DNA of 32,358 nucleotides from Desulfoarculaceae bacterium (GTDB lineage Bacteria > Desulfobacterota > Desulfobulbia > Desulfobulbales > Desulfocapsaceae): the NCBI GenBank assembly GCA_019429465.1, contig JAHYIV010000033.1, positions 1 to 32,358 on the forward strand, in the 5' to 3' direction. Below the pieces are notes generated by a model. That model saw nothing but the letters and a program-made list of their open reading frames with translations. It had not been told where the DNA came from and did not search any database. Below, piece after piece: positions 7,764 to 15,694 of the stretch; the first letter of the stretch is position 1; every line of letters begins with the position of its first letter. The translations under genes and the position numbers were made by a program.

Positions 7764-9464
7764 TCACATGGTGGCTTGGGCCATGATCGTCATGTAGTCT
7801 TCCTGGCTATTGGTGGGGATTTGGTTGGCAATGGTCTTTTTTACGAAACTGCACTGCTTGTTGCGGCAATAGGCGCCGTCGGTCAGATAATTGGCAACAA
7901 GCTTGGGCACGTCATAATGGTGCATGGTGTCATATTGCATGGTCTTGCCGTTTTCGATGATCACGATACGATTGTAGTAGATGCTGTTGTCAATGTTTTT
8001 CATGTAGCGGAACTTCTTATAGGTCGTCGGGCCAAAAGAGAGCGGCGGCAGATGATCGCTGACCAGGATGATAAGGCTGTGCGGATCAATCTTCAGCAGC
8101 CCCTGAACATACTTGGCGATGGCCTCGGTGCGGTAGTAATGCTGGTTGACTGCCCGTTCCAGATGTTCATCCTGCTGCTGGTCAGACCTGATTTTGATCA
8201 AGCCGGGACGGACGGTCTCATCCAGGTTGTGAGGTGTGTGGCCGTAAATGGTCATCACATAATTGAAGATCGGCTGTCCCGGGTGCTCCTGGAGATATCT
8301 TGAGACATAGTCAAGGTTCTGGTTCAAGAGAGTGCCGTCAAACATATACCATTCTTTTTTGGTATCCCCGGTGCTCAGGTAGGTGTCCCTGTCCGGGGCA
8401 TTTTCCCTGGGGAAAAAGATGTTTTGAAAACCCGCGCCCTGATAGGCGGCGATGGCATTGAAAAAATTGGGTTTATGGCCGTTGGCGGCCATGGTCTGAT
8501 ATCCGGCATCATCGAGGATGGATGGCAGGCAATAGGTCTTGGCCCCGGTAAAGACATTGAACTCAACACTGGAAAGGGCGCGCAGGGCTGGTACTCCGCA
8601 GAGCAGTTCAAACTCGGCCTGGGCCGTGCCGCCGCCAAAAACCGGGGAGATGGAATAGGTGTCTGTTCCTTCGACCAGTTTGGTGAAGGCTGGGGCGGCC
8701 GGGGTCCGAGAAAACATGAGGCCGGCAAAGAGCGTGGGGTCCAGAAAGCTTTCGAGCACGACCAGGTGCACGTTCCGATCCCTGGCTGAGGTCTTGATCT
8801 GCCGGGAAAGAGTGGCCATCTGCTCAATAAATGCCTTCCTGTCACGGAAGGCCAGGGTCTTGTCAATGGAATTATTACGCAGGGCCTCAAAGTAGGCAAT
8901 CATGGTCAATCGACCGTTATTGGCCACACTGCCGGCATCCGACCAGCCGATCACATCTTTGCCGACGATATGAAAAGTGGTCAGGAAGCGGTCCGGGGCA
9001 ACCTCAATGGTCAGGATCAGTGCCAGAAGCGGCAGGGCCACGATCAGGCTTCTTCGCCAATGGCGCCAGTCGATGGACAGGAGCAGGACGAGAAAAGTGG
9101 TGATGCCGGCCAGTCCGGCCAGCATGGCATAATGAACAGGCATGATGTCCAGGAGTTCCGGGATCTCGGTGACCTCCACTATCCGGACAACACGGTTATA
9201 CACCATATAGCAGATGTCGGTAATGGTATAGGCTAACACCAGCGGCAGGGCTGCCAGCCAGGGCTGCCAACGTGACTTTTTCAGCAGGCAGTTACAGAAA
9301 AAATAGCCATAGAGGAGCAGCGGGACCTCCAGGCGCAGGCTTGACCAGAGGGGCGGCAGACCTCCCAGTTTGTGCAGGACAGAAGAATAGGCCAGCAGAA
9401 AGAGAAAAAAGGCAAAGTACCGATTGCAGAATATGGCGACGAGAGACAGGGCAGGGCTGTTCAT
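7764..9464 (-). CDS. LtaS-like sulfatase-fold membrane enzyme
   Basis: The 566-residue product has about five transmembrane helices in the first 155 residues and then a periplasmic alkaline-phosphatase/sulfatase-type domain starting near residue 228 (VHLVVLESFLDPTLF). Key points are a likely nucleophile threonine in FGGGTAQAEFELLCG (about residue 273), NYVMTIYGHTPHN, and the metal-site motif VSDHLPPL near residue 469. This is the architecture of lipoteichoic-acid synthase-like, OpgB-like and phosphoethanolamine transferase-like enzymes, which move head groups from phospholipids onto envelope glycans. The substrate cannot be read from sequence; the nearby LPS genes make envelope modification the best guess. 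The ATG at 9464 gives a normal N-terminus directly before the first helix. The downstream ACT gene follows within about 60 bases. Confidence 0.83.
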   Translation of the reverse strand: MNSPALSLVAIFCNRYFAFFLFLLAYSSVLHKLGGLPPLWSSLRLEVPLLLYGYFFCNCLLKKSRWQPWLAALPLVLAYTITDICYMVYNRVVRIVEVTEIPELLDIMPVHYAMLAGLAGITTFLVLLLSIDWRHWRRSLIVALPLLALILTIEVAPDRFLTTFHIVGKDVIGWSDAGSVANNGRLTMIAYFEALRNNSIDKTLAFRDRKAFIEQMATLSRQIKTSARDRNVHLVVLESFLDPTLFAGLMFSRTPAAPAFTKLVEGTDTYSISPVFGGGTAQAEFELLCGVPALRALSSVEFNVFTGAKTYCLPSILDDAGYQTMAANGHKPNFFNAIAAYQGAGFQNIFFPRENAPDRDTYLSTGDTKKEWYMFDGTLLNQNLDYVSRYLQEHPGQPIFNYVMTIYGHTPHNLDETVRPGLIKIRSDQQQDEHLERAVNQHYYRTEAIAKYVQGLLKIDPHSLIILVSDHLPPLSFGPTTYKKFRYMKNIDNSIYYNRIVIIENGKTMQYDTMHHYDVPKLVANYLTDGAYCRNKQCSFVKKTIANQIPTNSQEDYMTIMAQATM

Positions 9465-9932
9465 AACAAGTTTGGAGCGGTTCAGGCCGTCAGGGTTAAT
9501 TTTTCGAGGTATTTTGTGACCAGCAGGTTATCCTGCCACCCAGGAGGATTTCCCTGGTGGACGATTATACCATTTCAGCAACATTTCCGTAAGGGCTATC
9601 TTTTTTGTAGTTGAGGGCCAGGAGTGAACCAGGAAGGGCTCATGAAAAAGGTCGAAAAGGCTGCCGAAAAAATGAGATTGCCTGCCTGGTGCAGAAGTAT
9701 GGCACAGATTTTACCAGGAAGTTTGCAATTTTCAGACTGCAATCCCCGCAGGTGGCAGCCAGGAGTCGATACTTCTGGTTTTGCACGAACCATATGGGTA
9801 TGATAGGAGGGATGAGGGTGTGCAGCCATCCAGTGGGACTGCACACCTGCACGATAAAGAGGCCAGAGAAGAATCAGCCAGCGGCCTCCATAATCAATTC
9901 TGATAATATCTTCAAATCGCAGGGGCGGGACC
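9465..9932. other. Divergent intergenic region with a 9-bp perfect hairpin
   Basis: This 468-bp stretch separates the sulfatase gene (minus) from the sterol-desaturase gene (plus). No coding sequence is convincing. A perfect inverted repeat GGTGTGCAG/CTGCACACC lies at 9817-9825 and 9839-9847 with a 13-nt loop that can fold further (CCA/TGG). A second stem with one bulged base, CCACCCAGG/CCTGGTGG, lies at 9536-9544 and 9553-9560. Neither is followed by a T-run on either strand, so operator or leader structures are more likely than terminators. Confidence 0.45.
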
Positions 9933-10778
9933 ATGGAAAATGAAGCAGTCATTCGACTCGGGTTTTTCTTCGCTATTCTTCTGCTGGTGGCCCTTGGCGA
10001 ACTGGTCTCTCCGCGCCGGGCGCTGACAACATCCAAGGCCGGGCGCTGGCTGAGCAATCTCGGAGTCGTTGCCGTTGATACCTTTACCGTGCGCCTGCTC
10101 TTCCCGATCATCGGCGTCCAGGTGGCGGCCGCAGCCCAGGATAAGGGCTGGGGGCTGCTCAATGTCCTCAATCTGCCTGACTGGCTTTCCCTTCTGCTGG
10201 CCATTCTGGTCCTTGATCTCGTTGTCTATCTGCAGCATCTCATGTTTCATGCCGTGCCGCTCCTCTGGCGGCTGCACATGATGCACCACGCGGACCTCGA
10301 TATTGATGTGACCACGGGACTCCGCTTTCATCCCTTCGAGATAGTCATCAGCATGCTGATCAAGATGACCGCCATCGCCGCCCTCGGCCCTTCCGTTTTC
10401 GCGGTAATTCTATTTGAGATAATCCTCAACGGGACAGCAATGTTCAACCACGGCAATCTCAAGCTCCCCCTGTCCCTGGATCGCATCCTGCGCCTCTTTG
10501 TCGTGACGCCGGATATGCACAGGGTGCACCATTCCGTCATCATCAGGGAAACAAACAGCAACTTCGGCTTTAATTTCCCCTGGTGGGACCGTCTGTTCGG
10601 GACCTACCGCGCCCAACCTGTGGCCGGTCATGAAGGAATGACCATAGGCCTCTCCCAGTTCCGTGACCCCGCCAAAAAACATCTGCCCTGGATGCTGATC
10701 ATGCCTTTTACGGAAAAGGCCGGGAATTATTCCCTGAACAGGCATGGAGCAGACCCGGAAAGCATTTTGAAGAAGTGA
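9933..10778 (+). CDS. Sterol desaturase/fatty acid hydroxylase family membrane protein
   Basis: The 281-residue product is an integral membrane di-iron oxygenase of the fatty-acid-hydroxylase superfamily. The histidine clusters are all present: H102-x3-H106 (QHLMFH), H115-x2-H118-H119 (HMMHH), H133 in RFHPFE, H173 in FNHGN and H196-x2-H199-H200 (HRVHHS). Four hydrophobic stretches surround them (about residues 8-23, 45-65, 84-100 and 135-165). Relatives hydroxylate or desaturate sterols, carotenoids or lipids using O2; the substrate here is unknown, and an O2-using enzyme is noteworthy in a probably anaerobic host. The ATG at 9933 follows a purine-rich AGGGGCGGG. The gene stands alone, and the sequence just after its stop is the transposase remnant and repeat zone, possibly marking a point of rearrangement. 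Confidence 0.88.
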   Translation: MENEAVIRLGFFFAILLLVALGELVSPRRALTTSKAGRWLSNLGVVAVDTFTVRLLFPIIGVQVAAAAQDKGWGLLNVLNLPDWLSLLLAILVLDLVVYLQHLMFHAVPLLWRLHMMHHADLDIDVTTGLRFHPFEIVISMLIKMTAIAALGPSVFAVILFEIILNGTAMFNHGNLKLPLSLDRILRLFVVTPDMHRVHHSVIIRETNSNFGFNFPWWDRLFGTYRAQPVAGHEGMTIGLSQFRDPAKKHLPWMLIMPFTEKAGNYSLNRHGADPESILKK

Positions 10779-10798
10779 ATGGGGGTCGGGTCTTGCAG

Positions 10799-10933
10799 TC
10801 AAACAGCCCGGCTTACAGTTGCATAATGAACGCTGAAACACGTCGCGATTTCCTGCATGGTATAATCGCCGGTGGCATACGCAGCGGCCATGGCATATTT
10901 TTTATCTGCCATGGCTATCGCGATAGTATTCAA
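10799..10933 (-). pseudogene. C-terminal remnant of a REP-associated Y1 transposase
   Basis: On the minus strand the frame reads TIAIAMADKKYAMAAAYATG then DYTMQEIATCFSVHYATVSRAV and stop. This is the helix-turn-helix tail typical of REP-associated tyrosine transposases (TnpA-REP). The catalytic HUH/Tyr domain that should precede it is absent; upstream is the 30-bp tandem repeat. Only about 45 codons survive, so it is a fragment. Nearby palindromic DNA (11020-11076) fits the kind of sequence such transposases act on. The family identification is from motif memory, not a search. Confidence 0.6.
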
Positions 10934-10993
10934 TGAGTAATGAGGGTCTGGCCTCCAAGTTGGTGAGTAATGAGGGTCTGGCCTCCAAGTTGG
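10934..10993. repeat. Two exact tandem copies of a 30-bp unit
   Basis: The unit beginning TGAGTAATGAGGGTCTGGCC occurs twice, at 10934-10963 and 10964-10993, with no differences and no spacer. On the minus strand the two copies are in frame and encode the repeated peptide PTWRPDPHYS, fused upstream of the transposase remnant. The exact identity indicates a recent duplication. It is not a CRISPR array, because there are only two copies and no spacers. Confidence 0.85.
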
Positions 10994-11019
10994 CAAGTTG
11001 AAGCATAAGAGCCATCAAG

Positions 11020-11076
11020 ATAAAAGGTGTCAGAGTAAAATGAAATCTAGTTTAATTTTACTCTGACACCTTTTAT
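11020..11076. repeat. Perfect 22-bp inverted repeat with 13-nt loop
   Basis: The left arm at 11020-11041 (ATAAAAGGTGTCAGAGTAAA...) is matched perfectly by the right arm at 11055-11076, with loop GAAATCTAGTTTA. The right arm ends in TTTTAT, so on the plus strand it could terminate transcription arriving from the left, and being symmetric it could do so on the minus strand too. Its place next to a Y1-transposase tail suggests a REP/BIME-type element. No gene lies directly upstream that obviously needs a terminator. Confidence 0.8.
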
Positions 11077-11542
11077 GTGCTGATCCCTTTTATCTTTGTG
11101 TGGGTAGATTTTATACACTCTGTATTGCTTTTTTCCAGTATGAAACTAAAGTTTTTTATAAAAATCAGCCTAATATCTCTTACATCCAGCAGGATCAAAT
11201 TGATATATCAAAGGATATTTTATTATGAAGATGCCGGGAACATTAATTGCGTCGTAAGATCGTTACGGCATAGGGCATGCATGTGTAAAAGCATTGATGA
11301 AGGGGAAGTGGCCTAATTATTTGCTGAGACCTGCATGTGGTTCCATTTGATCAAAGTGCCAATTATAAAATAGTATCTGTTCATATTATGTCTCTTATTT
11401 TATTGTCGGCGCACTGACGTTGTCAGTGGATATCAGAATGATTATATCAAATCTCGCGGTACGTGCTTGACAGCAAACTTTATCTTGATAGCCTAAGGAG
11501 ACTGGCTATTGTGTTTCCCTTTTTCCAGAACAAGGAGTCTTC
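11077..11542 (+). promoter_or_regulatory. AT-rich leader region upstream of moxR
   Basis: This stretch is clearly more AT-rich than its surroundings up to about 11410 and has no convincing gene; a 79-codon frame starting GTG at 11077 has no ribosome binding site and was rejected. A perfect 7-bp stem CACTGAC/GTCAGTG lies at 11412-11418 and 11422-11428. A TTGACA at 11467-11472 could be a -35 element but has only a weak -10 (TAGCCT at 11489-11494). The promoter of the moxR-bat operon should lie here, its exact position unresolved. Confidence 0.4.
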
Positions 11543-12607
11543 ATGATCACTCAGACGAACTCTGCAATCGTTCCTCCTCCGCCGGGATCTTCTCCTGGTC
11601 AGCAGAAGAGCGAGGATACCTTCATTTCCATCCAGGCCATCAACGAGCAGGTCAGGTACAGTTCCGGCTGGCTGGGGCTCCTGCGCCAGGAGATGGCCAA
11701 GGTGATCATCGGCCAGGAGCATCTGGTCGAACGGCTGCTGGTGGGGCTGCTCACCGGCGGCCATATCCTGCTGGAAGGTCTGCCCGGTCTGGCCAAGACC
11801 CTGGCGGTCAAGACCCTGGCCATGGCCGTGCACAGTGACTTCCGGCGGATTCAGTTTACCCCGGACATGCTGCCGGCCGACATCCTCGGCACCCAGATCT
11901 ACAACCCCAAAGACACCGCCTTTGAGATCAAGAAGGGGCCGATCTTCTCTTCCCTGATCCTGGCCGATGAGATCAACCGGGCCCCGGCCAAGGTGCAGTC
12001 CGCCCTCCTTGAGGCCATGCAGGAGCGGCAGGTGACCATAGGCGACACCACCTTCAGGCTGCCGGAACTCTTTCTGGTCCTGGCCACCCAGAACCCCATT
12101 GAGCAGGAAGGCACCTATCCCCTGCCCGAGGCCCAGATCGACCGTTTCATGCTTAAGGTGGTGGTCGATTACCCCAGCAGGATCCAGGAGCGGATGATCC
12201 TCGATGCGGTCAACCATACGGATTCCACGATCCAGGTCAACCCGGTCGCCCATCCCGCGGATATCCTCGCCTCCCGCCAGGTTGTGGATTCCATCTACAT
12301 GGATGACAAGATTAAGGATTATATCATTTCCCTGGTCTTTGCCACCCGCGACCCGAAGAGCTTTCAGCTTGACCTCCATGACTATATCGAGACCGGCGTC
12401 TCGCCCCGGGCCACCATCAATCTCAAGGCCGTCTCCCGGGCCCTGGCCTTTCTGGCCGGCCGCGGCTATGTGACGCCCGATGACGTGAAATCGGCGGCCA
12501 TCGACGTGATGCGGCACCGTCTGCGGATCAGCTACGAGGCCGAGGCCGAGGGTGTTACCAGCGAAGATATCATCAGAAAGATACTGGATACGGTTCCGGT
12601 TCCTTAG
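11543..12607 (+). CDS. moxR: MoxR-family AAA+ ATPase
   Basis: The 354-residue product is a MoxR-type AAA+ ATPase, thought to act as a chaperone that helps metal-ion or cofactor loading or assembly of von Willebrand factor A (VWA) proteins. Walker A is the family variant GLPGLAKT at 79-86, Walker B is LILADEINRA with D142-E143, and the sensor region reads LATQNPIEQEGTYPLPEAQIDRF. ATG 11543 has AAGGAG 6 bases upstream. The first 30 residues are a proline-rich extension before the ATPase core. It is the first gene of the Bat operon. Its stop at 12605-12607 is immediately followed by the inverted-repeat end of the S23 cassette, which separates it from its usual partner, the DUF58 gene. Confidence 0.93.
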   Translation: MITQTNSAIVPPPPGSSPGQQKSEDTFISIQAINEQVRYSSGWLGLLRQEMAKVIIGQEHLVERLLVGLLTGGHILLEGLPGLAKTLAVKTLAMAVHSDFRRIQFTPDMLPADILGTQIYNPKDTAFEIKKGPIFSSLILADEINRAPAKVQSALLEAMQERQVTIGDTTFRLPELFLVLATQNPIEQEGTYPLPEAQIDRFMLKVVVDYPSRIQERMILDAVNHTDSTIQVNPVAHPADILASRQVVDSIYMDDKIKDYIISLVFATRDPKSFQLDLHDYIETGVSPRATINLKAVSRALAFLAGRGYVTPDDVKSAAIDVMRHRLRISYEAEAEGVTSEDIIRKILDTVPVP

Positions 12608-12608
12608 G

Positions 12609-13053
12609 AATTACGAATTAGGAATTACGAATTACGAATTTGGAAAAGATGGAGATAATGGCAACTGTTGATGAAAAGTGAAAATGTTATTCAGACCAAG
12701 AGCTATGCCTTTGCTGTTCGAATCGTTTTGTTATATCGGCATTTATTGAAGGAAAAGAGAGAGCTCGTTCTCGCAAAACAGTCTGCGTTGTGGAACGAGT
12801 ATCGGGGCCAATGTTGAGGAGGCGATAGGTGGGTAGTCACGCGCCGACTTTGTCTCAAAGCTCAGTATCGCTTACAAAGAGGCCCGTGAAATATCTTACT
12901 GGCTAAGACTTCTGAAAGATACCGGATATTTAAGGGAAGCGGAATTCGCTAGTATCTATGCCGCTTCCGATGAGCTGTGTCGAATCATTGCCGCCATCCA
13001 AAAAAGCACCAAACAGGCAGTTGCCGTAAATTCGTAATTCATAATTCGTAATT
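12609..13053 (+). mobile_element. S23/IVP cassette with 25-bp inverted ends
   Basis: The segment is bounded by inverted repeats that match at 24 of 25 positions: 12609-12633 (starting AATTACGAATTAGG) and 13029-13053 read on the other strand (starting AATTACGAATTATG). An extra half-unit (ACGAATT) follows the left end. Between them is a single damaged gene of the S23 four-helix-bundle family. Removing the cassette leaves the moxR stop about 8 bases from the DUF58 ATG, the tight spacing seen elsewhere in this operon. No target-site duplication is visible, and no transposase is encoded, so any mobility would be helped in trans. Confidence 0.72.
12671..13037 (+). pseudogene. Broken S23/23S rRNA-IVP four-helix-bundle gene
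   Basis: From ATG 12671 the frame reads MKSENVIQTKSYAFAVRIVL and LYRHLLKEKRELVLAKQ. After a frame shift near 12776-12783 the family motif GTSIGANVEEAIGG follows, then TAG at 12834-12836, then SRADFVSKLSIAYKEAREIS, YWLRLLKDTGYLR and the end at 13037. The motifs and length (about 122 residues) are those of four-helix-bundle proteins found in 23S rRNA intervening sequences and as free genes. The TAG stands where homologues have glutamine (GGQSRADF), a single C-to-T change. Two lesions make an intact product unlikely. Function of the intact family is unclear. It interrupts the moxR-DUF58 junction. Confidence 0.82.
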
Positions 13054-13061
13054 GTCTTCTC

Positions 13062-13970
13062 ATGACTCAGATCACCAAAGAAATTCTTAAAAAAGTCAGG
13101 CAGGTGGAGGTGCGGACCAGCCGCCTGGTCAACGACACCCTGGCCGGAAATTATCACTCGGTATTCAAGGGCCGGGGCATGAATTTTGACGAGGTGCGCG
13201 AGTATGTGCCCGGGGATGATATCCGGGCCATCGACTGGAATGTGACCGCCAGGACCGGTATTCCCCATATCAAGAAATTCACGGAAGAACGGGAGCTGAC
13301 CATCATGCTGATTATTGATATCAGCTCCTCCGGTGAATTTGGTTCCGGCGCCGGCTCAAAGCGGGAGATGATGGCGGAGCTTGGTTCCATCCTCGCCTTT
13401 TCCGCCCGCCGCAATAATGACAAGGTCGGGTTGATCCTGTTTACTGACTTTGTCGAGCTCTACATCCCGCCAAAAAAGGGGAGATCTCATATCCTGCGGG
13501 TGATTCGCGAGATCCTGTTTTTTCAGCCCCAGGGGACCAGGACCGATCTGCTTCTGCCCCTGGATTTTATCAATCGGGTAGCCAAGCGCCGCTGTGTCAC
13601 CTTTCTGATCTCTGATTTCTGTCTGCCCGGCGTCTTTGAGGAGGCCCTGAGCCGCTTGCAGCCCAAGCTCCAGATCACCAACCGGCGCCATGACCTGATC
13701 TCCATGATCGTCTCCGACCCGCGGGAACAGCAGCTCCCTGATGTGGGCTGGCTGACTCTCGAAGATGCCGAGAGCGGCGAACAGGTGGAACTGAACACCT
13801 CTGATCCGGCCATTCGCCGCGGCTATGCAGAACTGGCCTCCGACCGGCACCACCGCCTGCGCCGCGCCATCCGCTGCGCCGGCCTGGATCTGCTCGATCT
13901 GTCCACCGATCAGCCCTGCATGCCACCCCTGCTTCATTTTTTCAAGACCAGGCAAAGGAGGCAGGGATGA
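13062..13970 (+). CDS. DUF58 (VWA-like) protein of the Bat operon
   Basis: The 302-residue cytoplasmic product has the DUF58 signature DDIRAIDWNVTARTG at about 50-64, followed by KKFTEERELTIMLIIDISSS, a VWA-like strand with a DxSxS-type metal site (D87, S89 region). DUF58 proteins nearly always pair with MoxR and VWA proteins and are thought to be MoxR partners. ATG 13062 has no recognisable ribosome binding site; the 18 bases before it are the S23 cassette end plus GTCTTCTC, so translation may originally have depended on coupling to moxR. The stop overlaps the next gene by four bases (ATGA). The frame is otherwise complete. Confidence 0.88.
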   Translation: MTQITKEILKKVRQVEVRTSRLVNDTLAGNYHSVFKGRGMNFDEVREYVPGDDIRAIDWNVTARTGIPHIKKFTEERELTIMLIIDISSSGEFGSGAGSKREMMAELGSILAFSARRNNDKVGLILFTDFVELYIPPKKGRSHILRVIREILFFQPQGTRTDLLLPLDFINRVAKRRCVTFLISDFCLPGVFEEALSRLQPKLQITNRRHDLISMIVSDPREQQLPDVGWLTLEDAESGEQVELNTSDPAIRRGYAELASDRHHRLRRAIRCAGLDLLDLSTDQPCMPPLLHFFKTRQRRQG

Positions 13971-14614
13971 GAGGAGTCCTCCTTTACCTGCTGCTGGCTT
14001 TCGTCCTTGGTCTCGGGGGGGCAGCCACGATCGGTGTCTGTGCCGAGGCCAGTCCACCCCTGCAGCTGGCCGCTCCCATGATAGAGGGGCAGCAGCAAGG
14101 GGTTGTCGCTCTTCATGATATCCGTGGGCCGGTTGAACTGCCTGATTCGTCGGGTCTTCTTTTCTGGCTTCTGATTGCTCTGGCTGTGGTGATCATTGCC
14201 GGGCTGCTCTTCTATTTCTGGAAACGGCGGAAAAAAGGGGAGATACAGCCCCAGCCCCATGAAATTGCCCTGACCGAACTTGCCCGTTTGCGAACGATGA
14301 TGAATCCGGAACAGGCGTTGCTCTATGCCGCGCAGCTCTCCGAGATCCTGCGTCGCTATGTGGAGGCCAGGTTTCAGCTTCATTCCACCCGCCAGACCAC
14401 CCGGGAATTTTTTGCTGATCTGGGCCTGAATCCTCAGGCGGTGCGCAGCATGGCAGCACACCACGACCGACTGAAGGAATGTCTGGAGCAGTGCGATATG
14501 GCCAAGTTTGCCCATTGCATTCCCGGCCAGCCGGAAATGGAGGCCATGGAAGAGGCAGTGCGTTTCTTTATCAGGGCCACCGGTCAGACCGTAGCCCAGA
14601 GAGGACAAAGATAA
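13967..14614 (+). CDS. DUF4381-like single-pass membrane protein
   Basis: The 215-residue product has an N-terminal hydrophobic signal (residues 1-27, ending VCAEA), a short periplasmic segment containing LHDIRGPVELPDSSG, a transmembrane helix at about 63-85 (LLFWLLIALAVVIIAGLLFYF) and a basic stop-transfer WKRRKK. The rest is an alpha-helical cytoplasmic domain with LRRYVEARFQLHSTRQTTRE. The proline/IRGP-type juxtamembrane motif and the position between DUF58 and the first VWA gene match the DUF4381 family, which has no known reaction. It overlaps the DUF58 gene by four bases and the batA start by one base (TAATG), so it is translationally coupled on both sides. Confidence 0.75.
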   Translation: MRGVLLYLLLAFVLGLGGAATIGVCAEASPPLQLAAPMIEGQQQGVVALHDIRGPVELPDSSGLLFWLLIALAVVIIAGLLFYFWKRRKKGEIQPQPHEIALTELARLRTMMNPEQALLYAAQLSEILRRYVEARFQLHSTRQTTREFFADLGLNPQAVRSMAAHHDRLKECLEQCDMAKFAHCIPGQPEMEAMEEAVRFFIRATGQTVAQRGQR

Positions 14615-15600
14615 TGCGTTTTCTCTATCCGCAACTGTTGTGGCTGCTGGCCCTGCTGCCGCTGCTGGCACTCATCAGGGGAAGACGGGGCCCGGCTCCG
14701 GCCCTTGTCTTTTCGACAACATCTCTTGTCGCCTTTCTGGCTAAAGGTCGCAGGGCCCGGCCCAGCCGTCTGCTGGCAGCCCTCAGGCTCCTGACCATCG
14801 CCCTGCTGATCCTGGCCTTTGCCCGGCCGCAACTGGGAAATACCACCACCGAGATTGAGGCCAGCGGCATTGATATCCTGCTGGCGGTTGATGTCTCCGG
14901 CTCCATGGAGGCGCTTGATTTTACCCTCCAGGGCCGGCCTGCCAACCGGCTGGATGTGGTTAAATCAGTGATCCGCCAGTTTGTCGACCAGCGGCCCAGT
15001 GACCGGATCGGTCTTCTAGCCTTCAGCGGCAGGCCTTACATGGTGAGCCCCCTGACCCTTGATCATGACTGGCTGCTGCAGCGCCTGGATGCGCTCTCCA
15101 TCGGCATGGTGGAAGATGGAACGGCCATCGGTTCGGCCATTGGTGTAGGGGTCAACCGGCTGCAGGACCCTCAGGCAAAATCGCGCATCCTGATCCTGCT
15201 CACCGACGGCATGAATAATGCGGGTACAGTGCCGCCGCTGGTGGCAGCCGAGGCTGCGGAGGCGTTGGGGATCAAGGTCTATACCATCGGCGCCGGTACC
15301 AAGGGCGAGGCCCCCATGCCGGTGGTCGATGGATTTGGCCGCCAGCGACTGATGCGGGTGACGGTGGATATTGATGACGAGACCCTGGGTAAGGTGGCAG
15401 CAATGACCGGGGCTCGCTATTTTAGGGCAACCGATACTGAATCCCTTGAAAAGGTCTATGGCGAGATTAATAGTATGGAGACCACCACCAGAACCATTAA
15501 AAAATTTGAGAATTACCAGGAGCTTTTTCCCTGGTTTGTCGGCGCGGCCCTGATTTTTCTCGGCTTTGAGCTACTGGCCAGCCAGAGACGATTGCCCTGA
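14614..15600 (+). CDS. batA: BatA: membrane-anchored VWA protein
   Basis: The 328-residue product has two N-terminal helices (about 5-21 and 53-71), a VWA domain from residue 86 and a C-terminal helix (FPWFVGAALIFLGFELL). The metal-ion-dependent adhesion site begins D93-V-S95-G-S97 in LAVDVSGSME, followed by the conserved threonine region EDGTAIG and LLTDGMNNAG. Bat proteins were named for aerotolerance in Bacteroides; their molecular role, probably in envelope or stress functions with MoxR, is unsettled. ATG 14614 shares a base with the upstream stop and has GAGGA about 8 bases before it; a longer in-frame start lies inside the previous gene and is rejected. A 94-base gap follows before the next gene. 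Confidence 0.92.
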   Translation: MRFLYPQLLWLLALLPLLALIRGRRGPAPALVFSTTSLVAFLAKGRRARPSRLLAALRLLTIALLILAFARPQLGNTTTEIEASGIDILLAVDVSGSMEALDFTLQGRPANRLDVVKSVIRQFVDQRPSDRIGLLAFSGRPYMVSPLTLDHDWLLQRLDALSIGMVEDGTAIGSAIGVGVNRLQDPQAKSRILILLTDGMNNAGTVPPLVAAEAAEALGIKVYTIGAGTKGEAPMPVVDGFGRQRLMRVTVDIDDETLGKVAAMTGARYFRATDTESLEKVYGEINSMETTTRTIKKFENYQELFPWFVGAALIFLGFELLASQRRLP

Positions 15601-15694
15601 TATCTCGTGCAGGGGCGCAGAGAGAGTCTCGGCGTCTCGGCGGGAGCTTGGTCTCTCGTCTGTGAAGAGTTACCCCTTTTTTAATCTTTAACGT

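Noticed and set aside
10934..10993. Two direct 30-bp repeats considered as a CRISPR fragment
   Set aside because: The copies are tandem with no spacer between them and there are only two; no cas-like gene is nearby.
11077..11316. 79-codon plus-strand frame in the AT-rich region before moxR
   Set aside because: Starts with GTG inside the end of the 22-bp inverted repeat, has no ribosome binding site and no recognisable motif; composition matches non-coding surroundings.
11480..12517. 345-codon minus-strand frame opposite moxR
   Set aside because: Antisense shadow of an unambiguous MoxR ATPase gene; rich in G, D, H and L with no family motif.
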